From assembly GCA_024398055.1 (NCBI GenBank), contig CP073749.1, positions 1,302,594 to 1,366,593 on the forward strand: a DNA stretch of 64,000 bases. Reading direction: 5' to 3'. Shown here in pieces: positions 35,321 through 45,430 of the stretch. The DNA is from a bacterium SCSIO 12741 (GTDB taxonomy: Bacteria; Bacteroidota; Bacteroidia; Flavobacteriales_G; Salibacteraceae). Every line of letters starts with the position of its first letter. The first letter of the stretch is position 1. The notes below the pieces were generated by a model. It ran no database searches, was not told where the DNA came from, and saw only the letters and a program-made list of their open reading frames with translations. The translations under genes and the position numbers were made by a program.

Positions 35321-36732
35321 TTCTTTTTCTTCTTTTTCTTCTTGCCTTCTTTTTCCTCTTCTTCGCGACCAATTTCTGAAGCAGCCTCACGCATCCTATC
35401 GATGTATTCATTGGCCTCATCGATCGAGATTTTACGTTTGCCATTGTACGCCACTACGAAGGCATCGGGAACACCATTGTCGCGAATATTGGCACAAAAG
35501 GCACTGGCAATTTCATAGGTTCCATAGGTACCAATGGTAAACACGGTCAGGTCGCCTTGGTAGTTTTCTTTAATGTCATCAAACTTGAGGTAAATCTGCA
35601 TGATGTCATCCGGAATTTCCGCCTGAAAAGCTCCTACCTGAACGCGAAAATCAACCTCGCCGGAAATCTCCCGCTTGATGGATTGGTTGTTTACCCGGAG
35701 AACTTCGTTGCTGTAGTTTTCACCCGAGTTAATGTCCACAATAAAGGCATCCTGATAGCCTACGTCCTTCACATATGCGAGTAACTTCTCGGCTTGCTGG
35801 CGAAAAACAAATCGACCAATAACATAACGGAACACCCCATAGTTGTCAATGTAAACCTCTACGTTTTTGAGGTCCTTAAAATCTTTGGAATACCGGGGCT
35901 TAATAAAAGCTCCAACCTGAACTCCAAACAAGGAACTTCGAGCCGTGTAATTCACCTCTCTGGTCATCACCTCCGGGCCACCCGACTCCCCTACTCTTCG
36001 CAATCGCTCATGGTAAGGAACCACCGGTCCACTAGGAGCGGGAGGAGCCACTTCTACCACTTCAGGGGCTGGAACCGTCGTATCTTCAACAGGCGGATCA
36101 CCTTCGGTATAAATTCTCAATTTCCCATCCAGGGTATCTGGCAATTCAGGTTGTTCTGGTTGTCCCTCCTCGATTTGAATGGCCAATTTTCCATCCATCA
36201 CCACAGGCAAGGTGTCACTTGGCTCTACAAGGGAGTCATTCTCATCTTTCCAATTGTGCATTCCGCATTCGCGGTGCCACTTCTGTCCGTCAATCAGGTA
36301 CCACTCATCTTCGTAGGAGTATATCTTGTAAAAACGGTTCAGGGTTTTGATGGTCTTCTTGCAATCGCCTTTTAAAGAGTAGGCCACAATGAGGTAGTAG
36401 TATACGTATTCTGAAACTCCGCGCTCGGTAATGGACGTCTTGTCGTAAAAGCGGGTATACTCCTCTGAAGCCTTTTCCAGAAGGTCGATAGCCCGGGGAA
36501 TTTTTTGGTAGGATTTCACGTAGCACAAACCCAACAGGTAAGCCACGTTGGCATTGTCCTTATCCCGGCTATAAAGTTCTTCTAACAAAGGAATGGCGTC
36601 GGACTCTTTGTGGCTGGCGATAAGTAGCTTGGTTTCCTGAAATAGCTCTGAATAGCTTTTATCCTTAAAGTCGTTGGCCGACAAGGACAAACTGGTTGCA
36701 ATAAGCACAATCAAAAGGGCAATCCGATGCAT
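35317..36732 (-). CDS. SPOR-domain protein with TPR-like N-terminus
   Basis: From the ATG at 36732 the 471-residue product has a signal peptide (MHRIALLIVLIATSLSLSA), tetratricopeptide-like helices (about 25-140), a proline-rich linker (VEVAPPAPSGPVVPYHERL) and two SPOR-like modules (about 270-340 and 365-440). The C-terminus is a lysine-rich tail after EREEEEKE. SPOR domains bind denuded peptidoglycan at division sites. An in-frame start at 36786 is unlikely because it would mask the signal peptide. The gene is convergent with the aminopeptidase. Confidence 0.85.
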   Translation of the reverse strand: MHRIALLIVLIATSLSLSANDFKDKSYSELFQETKLLIASHKESDAIPLLEELYSRDKDNANVAYLLGLCYVKSYQKIPRAIDLLEKASEEYTRFYDKTSITERGVSEYVYYYLIVAYSLKGDCKKTIKTLNRFYKIYSYEDEWYLIDGQKWHRECGMHNWKDENDSLVEPSDTLPVVMDGKLAIQIEEGQPEQPELPDTLDGKLRIYTEGDPPVEDTTVPAPEVVEVAPPAPSGPVVPYHERLRRVGESGGPEVMTREVNYTARSSLFGVQVGAFIKPRYSKDFKDLKNVEVYIDNYGVFRYVIGRFVFRQQAEKLLAYVKDVGYQDAFIVDINSGENYSNEVLRVNNQSIKREISGEVDFRVQVGAFQAEIPDDIMQIYLKFDDIKENYQGDLTVFTIGTYGTYEIASAFCANIRDNGVPDAFVVAYNGKRKISIDEANEYIDRMREAASEIGREEEEKEGKKKKKKKN

Positions 36733-36935
36733 AACAAGCTCTTTATACAAACCTAACTGCTCCGGCAATAAATCCTTTTTGCCCATTCGAAACTTCCTAA
36801 CAATCGGACATTGAAAAGCACTTATGCAGCTTAAATGATCGTTCTCGAATGAAAACTTAACGAAGGAGAATACTGATAACTGGTGGGGGATGTTTTGATG
36901 GTTTTGGGGTGGTCTTTCAGGGTGGCTAAAAAAGA

Positions 36936-36972
36936 AATTGGGGCAAGATCTAATGTGAGACTTGCCCCAATT
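36936..36972 (-). terminator. Strong terminator hairpin
   Basis: AATTGGGGCAAG and CTTGCCCCAATT form a perfect 12-base stem, four bases beyond the stop of the acidic lipoprotein gene. The T run after the stem is weak on the minus strand. Confidence 0.7.
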
Positions 36973-36975
36973 GAA

Positions 36976-37284
36976 TTATTCTTTTTTGTCTGATTCGCCA
37001 TCGACCATTTCTTCTACTTCGGCCTCTAACTTTTCAGCTTCCTCTTTTACTTCTTCGCCAACCGCTTTGGCATCGGCTTCCATGTCTTCTAACATCTCTT
37101 CAGGGGCCTTCTCCAGGTCTGAACCTATTGTTTTGCTTCCCTCTTCAACGCCTTTACCAATTTCCTCAACTCCTTGCTCAACCTGATTCAGGTTTGAATT
37201 TTCATTTTCCTGCTTCTCTCCCGATCCGCCACATGAGGCGAGCACCATGGCCAAAGCCGCTACTAATACCGATGTATATTTCAT
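36976..37284 (-). CDS. Small acidic lipoprotein
   Basis: The 102-residue product has a lipoprotein signal, MKYTSVLVAALAMVLASCGG, with Cys18. The mature part is strongly acidic, with many Glu and Lys, and has heptad-like spacing, suggesting a helical, surface or periplasmic lipoprotein. No family is recognised. The gene starts 31 bases after the TauE-like gene, and its own stem-loop closes the unit. Confidence 0.72.
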   Translation of the reverse strand: MKYTSVLVAALAMVLASCGGSGEKQENENSNLNQVEQGVEEIGKGVEEGSKTIGSDLEKAPEEMLEDMEADAKAVGEEVKEEAEKLEAEVEEMVDGESDKKE

Positions 37285-37315
37285 AATAATCCTGTTTTCG
37301 TGGTCCTCAAATATA

Positions 37316-37687
37316 TTATTTGTCGAGGAAGATGATCTTTAAGGCTACGAGTAGCATGAAGAATCCGAATATTTTTTTCAGCATTCCTTCAGCCATTCCC
37401 AAAGAAACCTTAGATCCCAAATAACCACCGATAACAAAGGCAGCAGCGATAATGAGGCTGTATTTGATATTAATACTGCCGGCCTGGTAGTAGTTAATCA
37501 CTGCCAGAATTCCAACGGGTAACAGAATCATTCCGAGGCTCGTGCCTTGAGCACTATGTTGGTTCATGGCCAGAAACCATACCAGGGCAGGCACCACAAT
37601 CAATCCACCGCCAACACCAAACATACCGCTGAGGATACCGGCCGCCAGACCGATACAAATTAGGATGATTAACTCCTGCATTTTCAT
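37316..37687 (-). CDS. Half-size TauE/SafE family membrane protein
   Basis: This 123-residue protein has four transmembrane helices and the TauE/SafE motif GMFGVGGGLIVVPAL, but only one of the two repeats found in full-length members of about 250 residues. Half-length forms are common in Bacteroidota and probably work as dimers. Members export sulfite or other anions. It starts six bases from the TolB-like gene stop and precedes the small lipoprotein gene. Confidence 0.88.
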   Translation of the reverse strand: MKMQELIILICIGLAAGILSGMFGVGGGLIVVPALVWFLAMNQHSAQGTSLGMILLPVGILAVINYYQAGSINIKYSLIIAAAFVIGGYLGSKVSLGMAEGMLKKIFGFFMLLVALKIIFLDK

Positions 37688-37693
37688 TGTTTT

Positions 37694-40600
37694 TTAGAAA
37701 TCGAAGCCCATAGAAATATGGGTGATAGGGTCTTGGATAATACCATCATCCACTCCATAAGCCAAATCAAACTTAAGGAAATAACCGAGTAACTTGGTGC
37801 GGATACCAGCTCCATAACTTCCGATAATTGGGAAGCGTTTGTTGTCCAATTTAACGGTCACTGGACCATCTACGGTTGTAATGGTATTAAACTCGTTGTC
37901 GTCGCTAAATGGGGTTTGACCATTCCAGGCTGTTCCCACATCTCCAAAAGCTACCACCTGGAAGTTGGCCGTAAAATCGGATTTTAATGGACGGCGAGCG
38001 AAGTATTTGAAAAGTGGGAATCTTAATTCATTATTGATTACCACAAAAGAGTTTCCATTCCGGGCATTCTGAATAAATCCACGCATCGGACTGGCCAGAG
38101 CCTGGAAGGTGTAGTTCTGATCTTGTGCAATTGGAGTTTGGCGATTAAATCTTTCGCGATCCGGACTCAACACGATCCAGTCATCCACAGACCCCAGGTA
38201 GTATACAATCTTACGATTTCCAAAGGTGGTACTGGCAGCTACACGTCCTGCGTAAATGAAGTCTCTCGAGATTTTCTGGTAGTGACGGAAATCCAGTCCT
38301 ACCACATTCAAATCGCTTTGCCAATCATCGGTCAATTGGTAGCGCTCACCAAAAATCTTGAACCGGGTACCGTAGTACAAATTCAATCCTCGCTTACGGG
38401 TATTATCAAAGACCAATTCCAGCTTCAATCCCGCCTGGCTCATGATGTCATCCGGCTGCACCAAGCTGGCATCGCTAATGCTGGCATGAACCGTACGGTC
38501 GTTACGGTAACTTAATTCCCCGCGTACGGCCATTACTTCAGAGAATGGGTAATTCAAACCATATTCTCCTTTGTAAATAATCACCTTGGTCACCTCTGCG
38601 TCGCTCACATACTTAAGACTCTGACGTTTCAGGGTATAGCGCTTGTCCAATCTTCTGGAGCGGTCATGCAGGGACAAGAAGAATTCAATATTGCTGTTGC
38701 TAAATCCGTAGCGGAAACCACCTTCCAACTTGTAATTTTGGAACAGATCAAGCATGCCCACTTTCATCAACAGACCCAGCCCTGGATTCGTATAGGGCCC
38801 ACCATTAAAAGGCTGATAGAGCTGATCTGCAAAATTGAAATCAAGGGTAGATACAATCTTGGTGTAAGAAAAATTGAGGTTGTAGTTCCGCTTTTGTGGC
38901 ATCGCGAAAAGATCCTCAACAGAACTGTCGGCGGCCTGTTTTCCAGAAACCAGGGTGGTAAATTGACCCGCACCAATCTTTTGGTATTCATCCTTACGCT
39001 CTTCGCCGAGGAAGGTGTAATCGTGAATATTGATCAGCGATTCGTCCTGCGTAGAATCCGGCTCAGCCTCTTCTACAATACGAATATCCAACTCGACTTT
39101 TTTCTCGGGGACTTCAAAAGGATCTTCGGGGTTTTCAGCATCACTTCGTTCCTTTTCCTTAAACGAGGTTTCTTTCATTCCAAGTGCGCTGGAATTCTGG
39201 TTATCTGAAATACCCATGGAATAAATCTGGTAACGATGATCTTTAAAAACCAAGTCAATCGATTTACCGGTTTCAGGATTGATTTGATGCTCCAGAATAC
39301 TCCTCGAATAATTAGTCAATGGATAGGACTCTGTCACATAGCGGTAATGAATCAGGGTATCGATATGGCTGACCACACTATCGAGTTTGGTCATCCAGCG
39401 ATTCTTGATTCCATTTTCATCTGAGAGGTAGACATACTCAAGTGGCTTGTAGTAGTACGGAGCACTTTCATCGGCCAAAGGAGTATTGGTTAACCGAGTC
39501 AGACTTAGGTCTTTTTTGTTGCGTTTGAGCAGGTAAATATCTTTTTGCTTCATCAAATCATCCAGGTAGCCCCGGTATTTGATAAGCGTGTCAGTTGGAC
39601 GGTTACTGGCAAATACAATATGATCATTATCGTTGGCATAGGCCGGGTCCAGGTCATCATACATGTCCTTGGTCAACTGCTTTACCGTATTCGCTCTCAG
39701 GTTATACTCCCAAAGGTCCGTTTGCCCTTGAAGCATGGCTGACAGAATCATTCGCGAACCATCCGGAGAAAAACTTGCGGACAGCACCTTGTCTACCCGG
39801 AAAACCGGTCGCTTGAATTTCTTCTTCTCGTTGACGTCGTACATAAACATATTGGGCTCGGCCTTCTTTTCGGAGAACACCGCCAATACACTTCCATCGT
39901 CGCGCCAAGCCAAAAGAGGGTAAGTATAGTCGGGCAAACGGTCCAACTTAATTCCGCCCTTCAACAAGGTTTTGCGTTTCTTCTTTTCAATGTCGTACAA
40001 AATGACTTTGTACTTACCCAGTTTATTGGTTGCATAAGCGAGGTAGCGTCCGTCAGGACTTCGTTTCACCTCAAAATATTCTCTTTTCTTGCGGGTCTTG
40101 GAATACACCAAATTATCTTCCGTAAAGCTGGCCCCTTCGTCATCCATCTCATACTTGATCTGGTAGAACATCCAGGTATCCTTGGTCAAATCGATGAGGT
40201 TGGTACCCAGCACAAACATGAACCCACTCTCAATGCTTCGGCTTACCCGAGCCATATAGAGCACATTCGGGATCACTTCGGGACCATATACCTCCGCGAT
40301 ATAATTCCAGATGGCATGTCCGGCATAGGTCTTGTCCGGCTCATCCAGGTGATTAAAATGCTTGTAGCGATTGGTTAGTACACCATCCTTTACCCGGTTA
40401 TCAATTTCAACCGACCAGGGATGTGCCACATAAGAAACCAAACCTTGGGTATACCATTCGGGCACCGTGAGCAGCGTGGCATTTTTGATGACTTCCTTCC
40501 AGTTGTCACCAAACATCATTCGATTGACGAGCATTTCGGCCAGACCCTTTCTGAGCTGGTAGTAGAACTTGGTATAGTCACCTTCGAAATAGAGGAACAC

Positions 40601-40977
40601 ATTAGAACTGGCAATTTCGGTTACACCACCCGTTCCGTTGTAATCGTCATCGTAATCGATGTTGCTCTGCTCAAATTCGTTTTGCTTGTTGTAAATGATG
40701 AAGTTGATGTGCAGGTTGGTAGAATAACCCAGCCTTCGTTCCAGGTCTTTGAGAATATTCTGAGCGTTTCGAGCCGTGTATTCGGCAAGCATATCTCCCC
40801 CATCATACTGGTAAATGGTAAACCGGGAAAACTTGTAGTAAGTCCAGAACAAATCCTTGTGCTGAACCCGGTTTTTTCCATAGGCATGGCGCATCCCATT
40901 GTTGAATTGGGCCATCACCCCAAAGTGGGCAGGAGTAAACCAATGATCAATAAATATGTTTTCCAATAGGACCGCAT
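37694..40977 (-). CDS. TolB-like propeller plus outer-membrane barrel, apparent frameshift at 40918-40921
   Basis: The long frame, 37694-40966, has no signal peptide of its own. A signal peptide, MRSYWKTYLLIIGLLLPTLG, starts at 40977 in another frame and stops at once. One extra G in the GGGG run (CCCC at 40918-40921) joins them as LLLPTLGVMAQFNNG, a good cleavage site. The body has a peptidase-MA-like N-terminal part (about 20-290), a TolB/PD40 beta-propeller (DGRYLAYATN, DGSVLAVFSE, DGSRMILSA) and a C-terminal barrel resembling bacterial surface antigen (BamA-type). It should be an outer-membrane protein. No substrate or complex is identified. Confidence 0.82.
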
Positions 40978-41019
40978 GCAGCTATTCCCGTAAAGGGCGC
41001 TAAAGGTACGCATTAATTG

Positions 41020-41027
41020 TATTTTTG
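41020..41027 (+). promoter_or_regulatory. -7 promoter box for the MBL gene
   Basis: TATTTTTG fits TAnnTTTG and lies 56 bases before the ATG at 41083. Confidence 0.45.
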
Positions 41028-41082
41028 GCGCCGCGAAAAACCGGGTATCCAGTAAGTGGTACAACGGCATAATTAAGCGATT

Positions 41083-41730
41083 ATGATGCAGATTAAAGGA
41101 TTTGTTTTTAATCCCTTTTTTGAGAACACCTATGTGGTTTGGGATGAGACTTTGGAATGTGTAATTATTGACCCCGGTTGCCTGGAACGTCATGAAAAGG
41201 AAGAACTTAAAGAATTCATTGATTCCAAGGAACTTAAGCCTGTTCGTTTGCTCAATACCCACAGTCACCTGGATCATGTTTTTGGCAATGACTTCGTTCA
41301 CAAAACCTGGGGCCTAACTCCAGAACTTCACCCAAGCGATGAGCGGGTGTATGTAAGTTATGCCAATACGGCATCCATTTATGGATTTCACCATGCCGAT
41401 CCTCTTCCAGAACCCTCTTATAACCTGGAAGAAGGGCAAACGATCTCATTTGGTCAGTCGAAATTGGACATTCTATTTCTTCCGGGACACTGCCCTGGTC
41501 ATGTGGCATTTCTTTCCCAGGAGCAAAAGTTTATGATCTCCGGAGATGTTTTGTTTCAAGGCAGCATCGGACGAACGGATCTTCCTGGCGGAGACATGCA
41601 AACTTTGCTGGACTCCATTCAAACCAAAGTACTTCCCTTGGAGGATGACGTGGTAGTATACAGCGGACATGGTCCTGAAACAACAGTTGGACAGGAAAGG
41701 AGAACAAATCCTTTTCTCAATTTCCAATAA
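41083..41730 (+). CDS. MBL-fold metallo-hydrolase (glyoxalase II-like)
   Basis: This 215-residue protein has the metallo-beta-lactamase metal site THSHLDH near residues 60-66, plus GHCPGHVAF and the closing SGHGPETT, the full glyoxalase II-like pattern for two zinc or iron ions. It has no signal peptide and should act in the cytoplasm. It faces the TolB-like gene divergently and is convergent with the LytTR gene. It could hydrolyse S-acylglutathione-like thioesters or related esters. Confidence 0.9.
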   Translation: MMQIKGFVFNPFFENTYVVWDETLECVIIDPGCLERHEKEELKEFIDSKELKPVRLLNTHSHLDHVFGNDFVHKTWGLTPELHPSDERVYVSYANTASIYGFHHADPLPEPSYNLEEGQTISFGQSKLDILFLPGHCPGHVAFLSQEQKFMISGDVLFQGSIGRTDLPGGDMQTLLDSIQTKVLPLEDDVVVYSGHGPETTVGQERRTNPFLNFQ

Positions 41731-41749
41731 ATCTAAAGAACATATTCCC

Positions 41750-42490
41750 CTATAACCTGGAAGAATTAGGGTAATTGGACTTTCGGATAAAATCGCGACG
41801 ATAGGTTTTACTTACCGGGATTTTTGAGCCCTTTATCACGACTTCCGAAGGACTCCTTTCTTCTATCTGATCAAGCCGAACCACGTAGGAACGATGAATG
41901 CGCATAAACGCATTGGGATCTGGCAATAGTGTTCGGTATTCCTTTATTCGGGCCCGTATCAAATGAACGTGATCCTCGGTGTGAACTTCGAGGTAATTTC
42001 CTGCTGATTGGATATATTTTATCTCTCTCGTTGGGATCTTTACCGTTCGGCCGTGGTTTTTGAAAAATAAGAAGTGCTCTCTGTTCCTTTCATTCCGAAA
42101 CATGCGCTGTTTTATGGCCAACAAAAAATCTTTGTCTTGGGCCAGAATTCGGTAAGTCAGGTAAACGGGCAGCAGCCCCATGGCCAGCATAATCAATGGA
42201 AACCACCATCGGGTGAAAGTGGATTCACTCCAGGTCTCTGTGCCTTGGGGAGGGGTTGTTTGCTCCTGCGGTTTCGGGTAGACCACTTTGGATGTTGAAC
42301 CCCGGGAAAACTCACCTGAAGTTTCTAAATAAATGTCCTGTTGCCCTGACTCTGCATGGGTAATATTTCCGGACTTCGACCTGCTTAAACTTATCGAAGC
42401 TTCATCTTGACGGCCGAAAGCGGGTGTCGTTATTTGAAGTGCTGTTACTAAGCTGAAAAGTATTAATGGGCTGATCCACAAGTTGAACAT
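41750..42490 (-). CDS. Membrane-anchored LytTR DNA-binding protein
   Basis: The 246-residue product has a signal-type N-terminus (MFNLWISPLILFSLVTALQ), an exposed region of about 65 residues rich in Ser, Thr, Gln and Pro, a transmembrane helix near 93-115 (WFPLIMLAMGLLPVYLTYRIL) and a cytoplasmic LytTR domain (about 145-240, YIQSAGNYLEVH, MRIHRSYVVRLD). There is no receiver domain, so it is a one-component membrane regulator, in which the outside segment could sense a signal directly. The TolB-like and MBL genes lie on its 3' side. Confidence 0.85.
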   Translation of the reverse strand: MFNLWISPLILFSLVTALQITTPAFGRQDEASISLSRSKSGNITHAESGQQDIYLETSGEFSRGSTSKVVYPKPQEQTTPPQGTETWSESTFTRWWFPLIMLAMGLLPVYLTYRILAQDKDFLLAIKQRMFRNERNREHFLFFKNHGRTVKIPTREIKYIQSAGNYLEVHTEDHVHLIRARIKEYRTLLPDPNAFMRIHRSYVVRLDQIEERSPSEVVIKGSKIPVSKTYRRDFIRKSNYPNSSRL

Positions 42491-43125
42491 AGAAATAGAA
42501 TAAGGCTATGGGTTTGAGGTGTAGTACCTGAACGAATTACCGATTCTTCAGCAGAAAAAATCCTGCACAAAGGAAGATTTTCCTTTACCCCGATTCCCTA
42601 ATAAGACAAAGACTTTAACGCACAACTATCAGCAATAACAAGGCCGAATCAATTGACGAATCCCTATAAGTAACTTTGACTCTTCTGCTAAAATTCCACG
42701 CTGAGCACAACTGAACTAACCCGTAAAGAAGCTTATTCCAGATTCTCCAATCATCCATTTACCAAAGACAGAGGACTGCCCGATTGGGTTAGAAACTATG
42801 GCCGTCATTTGGAAGCTGACTCCCGTCGTCATCAATACATTCTTCATAGTTGTTAAGGATAAAATTGACCTACTCTGATATGGCTTTTCGGCTACCGCCT
42901 TTGTTTCAGGAGCGCATCCATTTCACCGAATTACAACAGTGTATTGACCAACCCCTTCAGAAGAACAATATTATTTGGTCGGTAAAAAAAATATCTCGCA
43001 AACAGGGACATTGTGACGAATGAACCCGAAAATGTGACGAAAAAATGGGCTGGGACGAATGGATTTGAGCACTACTGATTCAAAATTCAAAAAATCAGCT
43101 TCGGAATTAACTTAATGGCTCGGTA
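42491..43125. other. 635-base intergenic region with imperfect direct repeats
   Basis: No gene is supported here. Features seen: inverted repeat AAAGGAA (42569-42575) with TTCCTTT (42580-42586) 79 bases before the LytTR gene, and TGTGACGAA at 43012 and 43033 (21 bases apart) plus a variant TGGGACGAA at 43051. Two short open frames, about 42705-42856 and 42850-43023, lack good starts or family signals. Confidence 0.55.
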
Positions 43126-43965
43126 TTATTCACCTCCGGGATCAAATCCATCGGGAACACCAATGGCATCAACAGGGGGACAATTTTTCATTCGGTAAGG
43201 CCTTGCCAGAAGAATTCTAACACTTAGAGTCCATGGCCAGTATTGGCTATTGAAGTAAGGCGTCTCCATTCGACCGTTGTTCCAGTTGGCAATATTCAAC
43301 AGGGGAATCTCCAAACTTGGAATGATAATAGACTTCTTATTGACCTTATAGCCCCACCCTAATTTGTAGTACAAATAAGAATGAAATCGACCATTGGTAG
43401 TTTCCGTTAATCCTGGAAGATGATCGCTATAAGTTCGTTTAGAACCAATGGCATATCCGGCCGTTGCCCCCAAGGTATGCTGAAGGAAGGCGTAGTCAGA
43501 CAGTTTGTTGATCCCTGAAATCTCCACATGAGCATTGATAAAGTGATCCGAAAAACTATTCTCCCCCGTTCCAATGGTTGTATTTTCTCCACTGGCAGTC
43601 ATTCGATCGGTGTACCTTTCTTTGGCCTGTATCCAGCGGTAATTGACACCGTAGTTCCAATACCGGAAGAAGTACAATTTATTGATTAGGTGGTAGCGAC
43701 CAAATTCCGCTGCCAATCCGATTCTCGCCTGTTGAGAGAGGTCAGAATGAAACGAAGTGTCGGGAACGCTGGTACCATCAACTGTTTTCTTGCTAAAGGG
43801 CGACCAGGTATAGGTAACCCCAGGACCAAAATACCAATGTGACTTTTCGTAAGTAGGTTGCGGAGGAAAGGCATCCTTCTTTTTCCTATGGTAGCCTTGA
43901 GACGCTACAGAGAGAGTTAAACCCAATAAAGCTACCAAGAGCCCCAGTCTACGAATAACGCCCAT
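43126..43965 (-). CDS. Hypothetical outer-membrane beta-barrel protein
   Basis: This 279-residue protein has a signal peptide ending near SVASQG and then aromatic strands typical of a small outer-membrane barrel (HWYFGPGVTYTWSP, YWNYGVNYRW, WGYKVNKKSIIIPSLEIPL). It begins 11 bases downstream of the kynurenine monooxygenase stop. It may ride in that transcript, but its function need not be linked. Confidence 0.75.
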   Translation of the reverse strand: MGVIRRLGLLVALLGLTLSVASQGYHRKKKDAFPPQPTYEKSHWYFGPGVTYTWSPFSKKTVDGTSVPDTSFHSDLSQQARIGLAAEFGRYHLINKLYFFRYWNYGVNYRWIQAKERYTDRMTASGENTTIGTGENSFSDHFINAHVEISGINKLSDYAFLQHTLGATAGYAIGSKRTYSDHLPGLTETTNGRFHSYLYYKLGWGYKVNKKSIIIPSLEIPLLNIANWNNGRMETPYFNSQYWPWTLSVRILLARPYRMKNCPPVDAIGVPDGFDPGGE

Positions 43966-43976
43966 TTTTATTCCCT

Positions 43977-45311
43977 TTACAACTTAGACAGGATCATCGA
44001 CTCGACTTCCTGTGACTCCCAAATTTCGTGAATATTTGGCAACTGCATCACCTCATCCATGATTTCTTCCTGCTTCTTACCAATGCTCAGTGCATCGGCA
44101 TAAGGTGTATGGGTAAATGTTACCATTGAATAGAGAGGCACCCATTTGTCTGGATGATTGGCGTATACTCTTTTTTCAATCTTTTTGCGAAGTAGGAATT
44201 CAGGGTCACCTACCAGGTCGCGCATTTCGATGTAGTTTTTCAAGGCGAGATCAGCAATGGCATCTCCGTTCGGTTTGCGGACTTCAGCATACTCCTGGAA
44301 GACCTTAGGCCAATCTTCACCATTCTCTTCAACCAATCTCCACCATTCGGAGCAGTCTTCGAACCCGGCGTTCATTCCTTGGCCATAAAATGGAACGATG
44401 GCATGAGCGGCATCTCCCATCAATAGGATTTGATCTTTGTAATTCCAGGGAGCACAACGAATAATGCACAAAGAGGATGTTGGATTCTCGTGGTAATCTT
44501 CAATCAGAGTGGGCATAACGTCCAAAGCATCCGGGAAAGTCTTTTTGAAAAAGTCAATCACCTTATCGTCTGTGTCCAGGCTTTCAAAAGAAGTTTCCCC
44601 TTCAAACGGGAAAAAGAGCGTTACCGTAAAGCTACCATCCAAATTGGCCAAGGCAATCAGCATAAACTGACCTCGTGGCCAAATGTGCAGGGCGTTTTTG
44701 TCCAACTTATGGCTACCGTCAGCATTGGCCGGAATCACCAATTCCTTGTAGCCATGCTTCATATACGTTTGCGAATAATCAAAACGATCGGTGCGGTGAA
44801 GTCTCTGGCGAACGGCCGAAAAAGCCCCATCCGTTCCATAGATTCGATCAGCCTTGTCGGTTACTTTTTCTCCGGTAGTTGTATTTAGAAAAGTAATTTC
44901 ATTCGTCTCCAGATTTACGTCTAGGCATTTCATGTCGAAATGAAAATTCACCTGCTCGTATTCCGAAGCTTTCAATAACAATTTGCGGTTTAACTCACCT
45001 CTCGAAACGGAGTAAATTGCCTGCCCATCCTTGCCGTAAGGCTGGTAAGAGATCTCACCATCTACCGAATGCATTTTGCGACCATACATCGGAATGGAAA
45101 TTTCCTCAATGTCCTTAGACACACCGGCAATTTCAAGAGCCTTCCAACCCCGGGTAGAGAGCGCCAGGTTGATCGATTTTCCACCGATAAACTCGACTTC
45201 ACGAATATCACCACGACGCTCATACACGTCTACCTGATATCCCTTTTTAGCCAACAATACAGCCTGCAAACTACCGACCAGGCCGGCTCCAACCACAATT
45301 ACTTTTTCCAT
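43977..45311 (-). CDS. kmo: Kynurenine 3-monooxygenase
   Basis: The ATG at 45311 (MEKVIVVGAGLVGS) is chosen over an in-frame ATG four residues upstream. The 444-residue flavoprotein has the FAD Rossmann motif VVGAGLVGSLQAVLLA and VYERRGDIR at the N-terminus, GDAAHAIVPFYGQGMNAGFED at the FAD site, and the class A hydroxylase layout. It converts kynurenine to 3-hydroxykynurenine using NADPH and oxygen, in the tryptophan to NAD route. It follows kynU with a tiny ORF between them. Confidence 0.95.
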   Translation of the reverse strand: MEKVIVVGAGLVGSLQAVLLAKKGYQVDVYERRGDIREVEFIGGKSINLALSTRGWKALEIAGVSKDIEEISIPMYGRKMHSVDGEISYQPYGKDGQAIYSVSRGELNRKLLLKASEYEQVNFHFDMKCLDVNLETNEITFLNTTTGEKVTDKADRIYGTDGAFSAVRQRLHRTDRFDYSQTYMKHGYKELVIPANADGSHKLDKNALHIWPRGQFMLIALANLDGSFTVTLFFPFEGETSFESLDTDDKVIDFFKKTFPDALDVMPTLIEDYHENPTSSLCIIRCAPWNYKDQILLMGDAAHAIVPFYGQGMNAGFEDCSEWWRLVEENGEDWPKVFQEYAEVRKPNGDAIADLALKNYIEMRDLVGDPEFLLRKKIEKRVYANHPDKWVPLYSMVTFTHTPYADALSIGKKQEEIMDEVMQLPNIHEIWESQEVESMILSKL

Positions 45312-45312
45312 G

Positions 45313-45429
45313 TTAGTTATCAAATTTCCTTTTAAAACGATCGCTTCCTCTGGGTCGCTGTTGCGTACCCCGGGAGAACAATCGAACGATGATTATTCCA
45401 GCGAGCAATATGCCGAGGATCTCCATCAT
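45313..45429 (-). CDS. 38-codon membrane ORF between kynU and kmo
   Basis: ATG at 45429 (a second ATG follows at 45426) begins one base past the kynU TGA, and the frame ends TAA two bases before the kmo ATG. The product, MMEILGILLAGIIIVRLFSRG followed by a basic tail, is a single-helix membrane peptide. Perfect fit between two coding regions suggests a real gene, or a translational bridge, but no homologue is known to me. Confidence 0.5.
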   Translation of the reverse strand: MMEILGILLAGIIIVRLFSRGTQQRPRGSDRFKRKFDN

Positions 45430-45430
45430 A

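Noticed and set aside
38666-39208. Plus-strand open frame of 180 codons
   Set aside because: It lies inside the TolB-like coding region and its composition follows from the sense codons.
40421-40969. Plus-strand open frame of 182 codons opposite the TolB-like protein
   Set aside because: It shadows the N-terminal domain of a well supported gene and has no start context or domain.
42705-42856. Open stretch reading ELTRKEAYSRFSNHPF without a start codon
   Set aside because: There is no start codon, promoter or recognised homologue, and a frame break follows at once.
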